Shown piece after piece: positions 57,566 to 64,000 of a stretch of 64,000 nt of DNA. The position numbers were made by a program, and so were the translations under genes. Position 1 is the stretch's first letter. Each line of letters begins with the position of its first letter. The notes under the pieces are model-generated. The model saw only the letters and a list, made by a program, of their open reading frames with translations. It was not told the origin of the DNA and did not search any database. The stretch is taken from the NCBI GenBank assembly GCA_963697805.1, contig CAVOPB010000005.1:62001-126000 (forward strand), in the 5' to 3' direction. Origin of the DNA: VRUE01 sp963697805 (lineage in GTDB: Bacteria > Actinomycetota > Thermoleophilia > Solirubrobacterales > 70-9).

Positions 57566-57979
57566 TCAGGCTTCTGCTGGGAAGCTGACGCCGTCAAAGC
57601 TGTCGACGTTGGCGTGCGGAATCACAGCGCCCTGGTATTCCGGCCCCAGTTCAGCCGTGGGCCCGAGAACGTTCATCGGCTCCGGGCAGCCGCAGAACAC
57701 CGTGTCGCCGGCCGCGCCGACTTCGTGCCAGCCCTCGTGCGAGAGGTGCCCATTCGACCCCTGGGTTGCCGCAGGGATGGTGCCGGCCTTCAGGTCGGCC
57801 CGGGTCAGAGAGCCGTTCTTGACCTTGACGCTGGTCACCGAGTTCTTTCTCAGCTGCTTGGCGCCGACGCTGTTCTTCGGCAGGTGGATGGCGGCGTAGG
57901 TCCCGCTCCCGAGCGCGATGAACACCGCCACGGTGGCCATGACGTTGGAGTAGCTGAGGTGGTCCCGTGCGGGTCTCAT
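57566..57979 (-). CDS. LTYANV-family surface protein (paralogue 5)
   Basis: A 137-residue protein from ATG 57979. The N-terminus RDHLSYSNVMATVAVFIALG is a variant of the motif, then HLPKNSVGAKQLRKNSVTSVKV. The short C-terminal domain EGWHEVGAAGDTVFCGCPEPMNV resembles that of paralogue 3. It is convergent with paralogue 4, with 6 bp between the stops. Confidence 0.7.
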   Translation of the reverse strand: MRPARDHLSYSNVMATVAVFIALGSGTYAAIHLPKNSVGAKQLRKNSVTSVKVKNGSLTRADLKAGTIPAATQGSNGHLSHEGWHEVGAAGDTVFCGCPEPMNVLGPTAELGPEYQGAVIPHANVDSFDGVSFPAEA

Positions 57980-58106
57980 CGCCCTTTGGTTCGGGGCCGA
58001 TCCTACAACGCGGTTTAAATACACAGAACTGGGTAGTGTCTCACCGGAACAGCGGTCATCCGCACCGTCCCTGCGAGGGCCGCATTCTCTCCCTGAGGTA
58101 ATTCAG

Positions 58107-58143
58107 AAAACGCCCCGCTCTCCCCGCGGGGCGTTTTCTGTTG
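58107..58143 (+). terminator. terminator-like hairpin, repeat copy 4
   Basis: A perfect 12-bp stem AAAACGCCCCGC with GCGGGGCGTTTT (58107-58118 and 58126-58137), then CTGTTG. It lies between two divergent genes, again not at a gene end. Repeat unit 58086-58145. Confidence 0.65.
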
Positions 58144-58165
58144 TCCCGCGGGGCATAATCCCGGC

Positions 58166-58696
58166 GTGAGCCGCCGGCAGGGACTGATCGCATCGGGCAT
58201 CGCGACCGTGCTTCTGTTGCTCGCGATGTCGCCCTCGGACGGGCGGATGAAGGACACCGGCGGGCCCGGGATCGTCCCCTTCGAGGTCAGCGGGGGCCAG
58301 GACGGGGCCGACAAGATCATGGCCGAATGGGGCGACAAGGGCCAGGACGCCGCCCGCGAGTCGCTCTGGATCGACTTCGGGTTCCTGACCGCCTACGGGA
58401 CCTTCCTCACGCTTGCCCTCGCGGCGGTGCGCGATCGCGCCAGGGAGCGGGGTTGGCGTCGCCTCGCCGCGATCGGCGGCGTGGTCTTCGCCTTCGGCGC
58501 GATCGGGGCCGGATTCGACGCGCTCGAGAACATCTGCCTGCTGCTCACGCTCGGCGGCGCCGGCAGCGCCTTCCCGGTCCTGGCGACGATCTTCGCCTCG
58601 ATCAAGTTCTTCTTCATCGCGGTCTCGATCGCCTATCTGGTGGTCGGCATCGCGATGTGGCTGTTACGCCGCGATCCCGCCCCGAGCAGCCCATAG
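58166..58696 (+). CDS. four-helix membrane protein
   Basis: A 176-residue protein from GTG 58166 with hydrophobic segments LIASGIATVLLLLAM, FGFLTAYGTFLTLALAAV, LAAIGGVVFAFGAIGAGF and FFFIAVSIAYLVVGIAMWLL. An acidic/polar loop lies after the first helix. No recognised motif. Function unknown. Confidence 0.6.
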   Translation: MSRRQGLIASGIATVLLLLAMSPSDGRMKDTGGPGIVPFEVSGGQDGADKIMAEWGDKGQDAARESLWIDFGFLTAYGTFLTLALAAVRDRARERGWRRLAAIGGVVFAFGAIGAGFDALENICLLLTLGGAGSAFPVLATIFASIKFFFIAVSIAYLVVGIAMWLLRRDPAPSSP

Positions 58697-58761
58697 CCCC
58701 CACAACGAGCCGCGGCCGGCAGTGCCGGCCGCGGGAAGCGGTCCGCTTCCCTACGGACCCG

Positions 58762-58830
58762 CATATACAGAGATACATGCCTCTTCTCCCTGAAAACCCC
58801 AGAAACGATTCGTTAACCCAACGAAACTGC
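58762..58830. repeat. decayed repeat copy 5
   Basis: Matches the leading part of copy 1 (CATATA.AGAGATACAT....CTCCCTG...ACCCCAGAAACG) over about 46 bp, but the hairpin that follows is degenerate. It lies after the four-helix protein gene and before the dxs stop. Confidence 0.5.
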
Positions 58831-58897
58831 TCCTATGCCTTCAAGAGGCTCGCGCAGGCTAGCCGATTGAGCGCTTTGGTGCAAGCTTCCTGAATTG

Positions 58898-60928
58898 CTA
58901 TCGCAGGGCGGGCTGTCCGGAGCGCGTCTCGGCGAGGACCCGCTCGGCCACCGCCGCCCCGGTGAGGCCGACTTCCTTACGCAGAAGAGCCGGCTTGCCG
59001 TGGGTTACGAAGCGGTCCGGGAGGCCGATCCGAAGCAGGCGCGCCCGCTCCTCGGGCCGGTCGCTGAACGCGTCCTCGAGGTGTTCGAGCGCCGCCGATC
59101 CGAAGCCGCCGGGCAGAACGCCCTCCTCGATCGTGACGATCAGATCGTGGCCGAGGGCAAGCCGCTCGAGCAGCTCGGTGTCGATCGGCTTCGCAAACCG
59201 GGCATCGGCGACGGTCGGCTTCAGGTCATGTTCGGAGAGGATCTCGGCGGCATCGCGCGCGACGGTGACGCCGTAGCCGTAGCCGAGCAGGGCCACCCGC
59301 TCACCGCTCTCGAGCAGCTCGCCGGTGCCGATCGGTATCTCCTCTGGCCGGCGCGGGATCTCGATGCCCTCCGCCGCGCCACGCGGGTAGCGCAGGGCAG
59401 CCGGGCCCTCGTGGGCGATCGCGGTCCGCAGCATGTTGGCCAGCATCGCCTCGTCGCGCGGCGCCATCACGACGATGTTCGGCAGCGGCCGCATGTAGGA
59501 GATGTCGAAGGCGCCGTGGTGGGTCGGGCCGTCGTCACCGACCAGGCCCGCCCTGTCCATCGCGAAGACGACGTCGAGCCCCTGTAGGCAGACGTCGTGG
59601 ATCACCTGGTCGTAGGCACGCTGGAGGAAGGTCGAGTAGATCGCGCAGACCGGCTTAGCGCCCTGGATCGCCAGCCCCGAGGCGAGCAGCACCGCGTTCT
59701 GCTCGGCGATCCCGACGTCGTAGTAGCGCTCGGGTATCTCTTCGGCGAGCTTCTGCAGCCCGGTCCCCCCCGCCATCGCCGCCGTGATCCCGATCACCCG
59801 GTTGTCGCGGCGCGCCTCGCGCACCATCGCGTCGGCGAACACCTGCGTGTACTGGGGCGGGGCGTCGGCCTCGGGCGGCTTCTCGAGCCGCTCGGGGGCG
59901 ATCGCGGAAGGCGAATCGGACTCCTGGACCTCGACAAGTGCGGCGGGCTTCCCGTCGACTATCGACTTCGGCTTCGCCGCGTGCCATTTCTCCATCCCCT
60001 CGAGGCCGCCCTCCTCGGCAGGGGCGAACCCCTTCCCCTTGACGGTGTGGATGTGGACGACGACCGGGCGCTCGGCCTCGAACGCCTCGCTGAGTGCCCG
60101 GCGCAGAGCCCGCACGTCGTGCCCGTCGATCACCCCGATGTAGGCGAGGTCGAGCTCCTCGAAGAAGAGCCCCGGCGCCCAGTAGGCCTTGATCGCCGAC
60201 TTGATCTCGGGTCCGAGTCGTTCGATCCGCTTGCCAAGTCCGAGCGGCAGCTTCGTCAGCCGGTCCTCGACCTCCTCGCGGGCGTGGTAGAGGCGTGGGT
60301 TGAGGCGTACCCGGTTGAAGTAGCCGGAGATCGCCCCGACGTTGGGAGAGATCGACATCCCGTTGTCGTTGAGGACGATCACGATCGGCGTCTGCAGCCC
60401 CCCGGCCGCGTGCAGGGCCTCATAGGCGACGCCGCCGGTCAGGGCCCCGTCGCCGATCACCGCCGCGACCTTGCCGTCCTCGCCGATCCCCTTGCGCATC
60501 GCCTCCTTCAGCCCGACCCCGTAGCCGATCGAGGTTGAGGCATGGCCGGCGCCCATGATGTCGTGCTCGGACTCGAAGATCGAGCAGAACGGCGCCAGGC
60601 CTTCGTACTTTCGGATCGTCGGCAGCGCATCGCGGCGCCCGGTCAGGATCTTGTGCGGGTAGGCCTGGTGGCCGACGTCCCAGAGGATCTTGTCGCGCGG
60701 CGAGTCGAGCAGGCTGTGGAGCGCGACGGCGAGCTCGCAGGTGCCGAGGTTGGCGCCGAAGTGGCCGCCGATCTCACCGATCGTGTCGATGATGTATGTG
60801 CGCATCTCCTGCGCAACCTGCTGCAGCTGGGCGTCGTCGAGGCCGTGGAGGTCGGCCGGAGAGTCGATCGACTCGAGCAGATTCTGCTCGGCCTCCTGGC
60901 TCTCGTCTCGTTTGTTCTTCTTGCTCAT
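58898..60928 (-). CDS. dxs: 1-deoxy-D-xylulose-5-phosphate synthase
   Basis: A 676-residue TPP enzyme. The TPP/Mg site is VIGDGALTGGVAYEALHAAG with NDNGMSISPN following. The second domain has MAGGTGLQKLAEEIPERYYDVGIAEQ and AMDRAGLVGDDGPTHHGAFD. It condenses pyruvate and glyceraldehyde-3-phosphate in the MEP isoprenoid pathway. The start overlaps the polyprenyl synthase stop by 4 nt, so the two isoprenoid genes are coupled. Confidence 0.95.
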   Translation of the reverse strand: MSKKNKRDESQEAEQNLLESIDSPADLHGLDDAQLQQVAQEMRTYIIDTIGEIGGHFGANLGTCELAVALHSLLDSPRDKILWDVGHQAYPHKILTGRRDALPTIRKYEGLAPFCSIFESEHDIMGAGHASTSIGYGVGLKEAMRKGIGEDGKVAAVIGDGALTGGVAYEALHAAGGLQTPIVIVLNDNGMSISPNVGAISGYFNRVRLNPRLYHAREEVEDRLTKLPLGLGKRIERLGPEIKSAIKAYWAPGLFFEELDLAYIGVIDGHDVRALRRALSEAFEAERPVVVHIHTVKGKGFAPAEEGGLEGMEKWHAAKPKSIVDGKPAALVEVQESDSPSAIAPERLEKPPEADAPPQYTQVFADAMVREARRDNRVIGITAAMAGGTGLQKLAEEIPERYYDVGIAEQNAVLLASGLAIQGAKPVCAIYSTFLQRAYDQVIHDVCLQGLDVVFAMDRAGLVGDDGPTHHGAFDISYMRPLPNIVVMAPRDEAMLANMLRTAIAHEGPAALRYPRGAAEGIEIPRRPEEIPIGTGELLESGERVALLGYGYGVTVARDAAEILSEHDLKPTVADARFAKPIDTELLERLALGHDLIVTIEEGVLPGGFGSAALEHLEDAFSDRPEERARLLRIGLPDRFVTHGKPALLRKEVGLTGAAVAERVLAETRSGQPALR

Positions 60929-61788
60929 TCGTTCCGGGTGAAGATGTAATCCGCGACCCGACTCAGGTCACCGGTGTCGCCATCGGCCTCCGCAAGGGAC
61001 TCGGTTGCCTTTGCGTGGGACTCGGCGGCGAGCTCACGCGCCCGCTCGAGCCCGAAAAGGCTGACGTATGTGACTTTTCCGTGCCGCTCGTCGCTTCCAT
61101 GGGGCTTTCCGAGTTGCTCGTCACTTCCGGTCACGTCGAGAATGTCGTCGACGATCTGGAAGAGGACACCGAGCTCGCCGGCAAATCGACGATAGGGAAT
61201 TGTCTCAGGTTCTCGGACGCCCTCGAGGGTCAGCACGACGCCCACCGCCGCGGCGATCAGGCGGCCGGTCTTGAGTGCGTGCAGGGCGCGCAGTCCCTCG
61301 GCGTCGTGCTCGGTGGCGGTCACATCGACGTACTGACCGCCGACCATGCCCCCCACCCCCGTTGCCGCGGCCAGCTCGCGCAGTGCCTCGAGGACCCGGG
61401 CCGGGTCCCCGGGCTGCTCGCAGAAGATCCGGATCGCCTCGGCGAAGAGGCCGTCGCCGGCGAGGATCGCGACGTCCTCGCCGAATTTCACATGCGAGGT
61501 GGGCCGGCCCCGGCGGAGCTGATCGTCGTCCATCGCCGGCAGGTCATCGTGGATCAGCGAGTAGGTGTGGATCAGCTCGATCGCCGCGGCGACCGGCAGG
61601 AACCGCTCCGGATCGGCCCCTAGGGCGCGGGCCGTGGAGAGGGCCAGGACAGGGCGCACCCTCTTGCCGCCGGCGAGCAGCGAGTAGCGCATCGCCTCCT
61701 CGAGGCCGGCGGTGGTTGGCTCCGACTGCGAGAACCGCAGCCGCTCGAGCTCCTCGTCGACCAGGGTGCGCAGGTCCTCCGGATACAT
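60925..61788 (-). CDS. polyprenyl (farnesyl/geranylgeranyl) diphosphate synthase
   Basis: A 287-residue synthase from ATG 61788. First Asp-rich motif LIHDDLPAMDDD (DDx2-4D) and second VDDILD. The region MRYSLLAGGKRVRPVL is family-typical. It elongates DMAPP with IPP. Residues before the first motif (IELIHTYSLIHDD) are those of a medium-chain enzyme; the exact length is not predictable. It follows a short XseB-position protein. Confidence 0.9.
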   Translation of the reverse strand: MYPEDLRTLVDEELERLRFSQSEPTTAGLEEAMRYSLLAGGKRVRPVLALSTARALGADPERFLPVAAAIELIHTYSLIHDDLPAMDDDQLRRGRPTSHVKFGEDVAILAGDGLFAEAIRIFCEQPGDPARVLEALRELAAATGVGGMVGGQYVDVTATEHDAEGLRALHALKTGRLIAAAVGVVLTLEGVREPETIPYRRFAGELGVLFQIVDDILDVTGSDEQLGKPHGSDERHGKVTYVSLFGLERARELAAESHAKATESLAEADGDTGDLSRVADYIFTRNE

Positions 61789-61837
61789 CAGGTTGCGCCG
61801 ACCGGGCAGGGCATCAAGTTGTCCATGAAACGGATGG

Positions 61838-62035
61838 TCAACTTGATTCGCTGTCGGCCTCGCGGATGCGGCGGTTGGCCTCGGCGACCGCCTCGTTGGA
61901 GAGCTCGGCAGCCTCGCGGGCAAGCTCTGCCGCTCGCAGATCGTCGGCGACATCGCCTTCGAGCTCGGCGGCGATCGCCCTCAGCCGCTCCGAGATCTCC
62001 TGCAGCCTCCCCTCGTCCGCTCCGCCCTCGATCAC
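61838..62035 (-). CDS. short acidic coiled-coil protein in XseB position
   Basis: A 65-residue acidic helix protein (RLQEISERLRAIAAELEGD...AELSNEAVAEANRRIREADS). Exodeoxyribonuclease VII small subunits are of this size and sit near polyprenyl synthase, but typical XseB residues such as the LEEIV-LE motif are weak here, and no xseA is in the window. I call it XseB-like by position and length only. Its stop/start overlaps nusB. Confidence 0.5.
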   Translation of the reverse strand: MIEGGADEGRLQEISERLRAIAAELEGDVADDLRAAELAREAAELSNEAVAEANRRIREADSESS

Positions 62036-62406
62036 AGGACCTCCTCGCGGACCGCGGCGCCGAGGATCCCGTTGACGAAATTCGGCGCGTCGCTGCCGCA
62101 GTACTCCTTGACGATGTTGACCGCCTCGTCGATCGCGACCTCGGTCGGAACGTCGTCGCTGTGCTCGATCTCATACAGCGCCACCCGCATCACATTGCGC
62201 TCGAGCGGCGCGATCCGGTCGAGGTTCCAGCCCTTGGCGTGGCGGGAGATCACGGCATCGAGGTCGTCGCGGTGGGACTCGACCCCAAGCGCCAGCTCCC
62301 GTGTGAACGGGCGCGCCCCGGCGAGCAGGTCCTCGAGCGGGCGCCCGGTGACGTCGTGCTGGTAGCAGGCGAAAACAGCATCGCGGCGTTGGTCGGACCT
62401 GCGCAT
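62032..62406 (-). CDS. nusB: transcription antitermination factor NusB
   Basis: A 124-residue protein from ATG 62406. It has the helical NusB pattern RRDAVFACYQHDVTG, then WNLDRIAPLERNVMRVALYEI and the C-terminal DEAVNIVKEYCGSDAPNFVNGIL, which is diagnostic. With NusE it binds boxA in rRNA leader transcripts. Length is normal. It lies 26 bp downstream of efp, and its stop overlaps the start of the next short gene. Confidence 0.93.
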   Translation of the reverse strand: MRRSDQRRDAVFACYQHDVTGRPLEDLLAGARPFTRELALGVESHRDDLDAVISRHAKGWNLDRIAPLERNVMRVALYEIEHSDDVPTEVAIDEAVNIVKEYCGSDAPNFVNGILGAAVREEVL

Positions 62407-62432
62407 GCCGTCTATTCTGCCGCGCGCGCCAG

Positions 62433-62993
62433 TTAGGCGCGCGAGACGTACTCGCCGGTGCGGGTGTCGACGCGGACCGATTCGCCCTCTTCGATGAAGA
62501 GCGGGACCTGGACCGTGACCCCCGACTCGAGGGTGGCCGACTTGCTGCCGCCGCCGGAGGCGGTGTCCCCCTTGACCCCTGGCTCGGTCGTCGTCACCTT
62601 CATCTCGACCGCGCTCGCCACCTGGACGTCGGTCGGCCGTTCGTCGACGAAGAGGATGTCTACCTCGTCGTTGGGCAGCATCCAGCGCTTCGCGTCGGCC
62701 GCCAACTCGCCCGGGATCTCGATCTGCTCGTAGTCGCGGTTGTCCATGAAGACCGCCGCGTCGCCGGAGTCGTAGAGGTACTGCATCTTCCGCGACTCGG
62801 TCCGGACGGGCCTGAACTTCTCGCCCGCCCGGAAGGTTTTGTCCTGCACCGACCCGTCCTCGATCTTGCGCAGCTTGGTGCGGACGAAGGCGCCTCCCTT
62901 GCCCGGCTTCACGTGCTGGAACTCGATGATCTTGAAGACGGTCCCGTCGATCTCGATGTGGGAGCCGTTCTTGAACTGGTTCGTCGAAATCAC
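62433..62993 (-). CDS. efp: elongation factor P
   Basis: A 186-residue three-domain OB-fold protein from GTG 62993 (ISTNQFKNGSHIEIDGTVF). The tip loop HVKPGKGGAFVR holds the Lys that is modified in many bacteria; no modifying enzyme is in the window. The C-terminus is GVKGDTASGGGSKSATLESG and ends EEGESVRVDTRTGEYVSR. It relieves stalling at polyproline. It lies 14 bp after the cyclase gene. Confidence 0.95.
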   Translation of the reverse strand: MISTNQFKNGSHIEIDGTVFKIIEFQHVKPGKGGAFVRTKLRKIEDGSVQDKTFRAGEKFRPVRTESRKMQYLYDSGDAAVFMDNRDYEQIEIPGELAADAKRWMLPNDEVDILFVDERPTDVQVASAVEMKVTTTEPGVKGDTASGGGSKSATLESGVTVQVPLFIEEGESVRVDTRTGEYVSRA

Positions 62994-63007
62994 GGGCGCC
63001 AGGGTAG

Positions 63008-64000
63008 CTAAGCCACGGCAAACAGGCGCCACTCGCCGGGGGCGCCCTTCAGCGTGTGCGGCCCGCGGTCGTCGAACTCGAGGCCGGAGCCGACCACGAG
63101 CTCGCGAACGGTGCTGGAGACAAACAGCTCGCCGGGGTCGGCCAGGGCGCCGATCCTGGCGCCGATGTTGACCGCCATCCCGCTTACGTCGTCGCCGACC
63201 AGCTCGACCTCGCCGGTGTGGATCCCGACCCGGATCTGGATCCCGATCGCGGCCAGCTCGTCGCGTACCGCCGCGGCGCAGCGGATTGCCCGCGCCGGGC
63301 CGTCGAAGGTGGCGAGGAAGCCGTCGCCCATCGTCTTCACCTCGCGCCCGCGGTGGATCTCGAGCTGGCGGCGGACGATCTCGTTGTGGCTCGCGAGCAG
63401 GTCTCGCCAGCGCTTGTCACCGAGTTCGGCCGCCTTCTCCGTCGAGCCGACGATGTCGGTGAAGAGGACCGTCGCCAGCGCTCGTTCGGCTTCCTGGCCC
63501 CGCTGGCGGCCGGTCAGGAACTCTTCGACCTCGTCGAGGATCGCGTCCTGGTCGCCGACCCAGCCGAGGTGATCCTCACCCGGCAGCTCAACGTAGCTGG
63601 CGCCCGGGATGTGCTCGGCGAGGTACCTGCCCTGATCGACCCGGACAAGCTTGTCGCCGCTGCGATGCACGACCAGGGTCGGCGCCGAGATGCTGGGAAG
63701 CACTCCCCGCACATCGATCTCGCGGTAGAGGTCGATCAGCGCGATCGCTCCCGCGGGGCTCGTCCCCTGTCGCAGCAGGCGCCCCCACCACTCGGCGAAC
63801 TCGATGTCCCCGATCATCGTGGGAGCCCAGATCGGAATGCCGATCGGTCCGCCCCACTCCCGGCGCAACAGCTCGCCCCAGCGGTCGAACGCGCTGTCCG
63901 GAACGCCCGACGGATAGTCGGGTCCCTCGACCATCTTCGCGTAGGTCCCGTAGAGGATCAGCGACAAGACCCGCTCCGGGTGGGTGGCCGCGAACAGCAT
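63008..64000 (-). CDS. alpha/beta hydrolase-class III cyclase fusion (5' part cut by window)
   Basis: At least 330 residues. The frame probably continues past the right edge: it corresponds to residue 122 onward of the paralogue at 8519-9880, so about 120 N-terminal residues (including the hydrolase nucleophile) are missing. Visible are the hydrolase C-half, with PGEDHLGWVGDQD as the late His, and the cyclase domain LFTDIVGSTEKAAELGDKRW with Asp-metal motif MGDGFLATF. The two proteins are alike through most of their length, so they are recent paralogues or both retained for different signals. Confidence 0.85.
   Translation of the reverse strand: MLFAATHPERVLSLILYGTYAKMVEGPDYPSGVPDSAFDRWGELLRREWGGPIGIPIWAPTMIGDIEFAEWWGRLLRQGTSPAGAIALIDLYREIDVRGVLPSISAPTLVVHRSGDKLVRVDQGRYLAEHIPGASYVELPGEDHLGWVGDQDAILDEVEEFLTGRQRGQEAERALATVLFTDIVGSTEKAAELGDKRWRDLLASHNEIVRRQLEIHRGREVKTMGDGFLATFDGPARAIRCAAAVRDELAAIGIQIRVGIHTGEVELVGDDVSGMAVNIGARIGALADPGELFVSSTVRELVVGSGLEFDDRGPHTLKGAPGEWRLFAVA

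Noticed and set aside
61838..62035. Firm call of xseB
   Set aside because: Length and place fit but the usual small-subunit residues are weak and xseA is absent from the window.

Overview
The window looks like chromosomal DNA from a high-GC actinobacterium, most likely class Thermoleophilia (Solirubrobacterales-like). The evidence is the very high GC with frequent GTG/TTG starts, the actinobacterial steA and mctB genes beside recN and pyrG, F420-type PPOX and class III cyclase genes, and five copies of a surface-protein family whose N-terminus reads (R/K)LTYANV. No rRNA or dnaA is present, so the taxonomy is inferred.

Region 1 (1-19.6 kb) is mixed chromosomal content: hydrolase, GT87 membrane glycosyltransferase, thioesterase, GNAT, an NRAMP-type transporter with a probable C-terminal frameshift, a lipoprotein, a PPOX protein, an FAD oxidoreductase, and a hydrolase-cyclase fusion. 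It also has a sulfur-relay operon (SQR-like flavoprotein, TusE/DsrC, DsrE) running into a PiT transporter and DUF47 pair, and a nucleotidyltransferase with a small upstream partner that resembles a toxin-antitoxin pair.

Region 2 (19.7-32.57 kb) is the most interesting part. An 11.4 kb integrated element lies between 42-bp direct repeats (21130-21171 and 32497-32538). The right repeat is the 3' part of an intact tRNA-Met(CAT). The element carries a Rep-like winged-helix protein with an iteron-like array, HNH nuclease, a cluster of small membrane proteins, terminase large subunit (inverted), HK97 portal, a fused prohead protease/major capsid gene with a strong internal start, a head-tail connector, an RHH repressor candidate with its own palindromes, excisionase and tyrosine integrase. 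No tail, tape-measure or lysis gene is visible. That is the layout expected of a capsid-forming satellite (cf-PICI-like, also comparable to phiRv1/phiRv2) rather than a complete prophage. A decayed third copy of the tRNA end at 19676-19722 suggests an earlier integration.

Region 3 (32.6-37.3 kb) holds a TM peptide, an LTYANV protein, an HPt protein coupled to a thioredoxin-like lipoprotein, an SDR, a GT1 glycosyltransferase and tRNA-Asn.

Region 4 (37.3-54.4 kb) is a long leftward housekeeping block: tlyA, nadK, an MFS pump, recN, steA, mctB, MraY-like transferase, pyrG, M20 peptidase, DUF3866, xerD, mutM, recO, dgt, dnaG. Many genes overlap by 4 nt.

Region 5 (54.4-58.9 kb) is an accessory islet with small proteins, two more LTYANV proteins and four near-identical terminator-like hairpins. 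It separates tlyA from dxs, which are neighbours in many actinobacteria.

Region 6 (58.9-64 kb) is leftward efp, nusB, a short XseB-position protein, polyprenyl synthase and dxs, preceded by a second hydrolase-cyclase fusion cut by the window edge.
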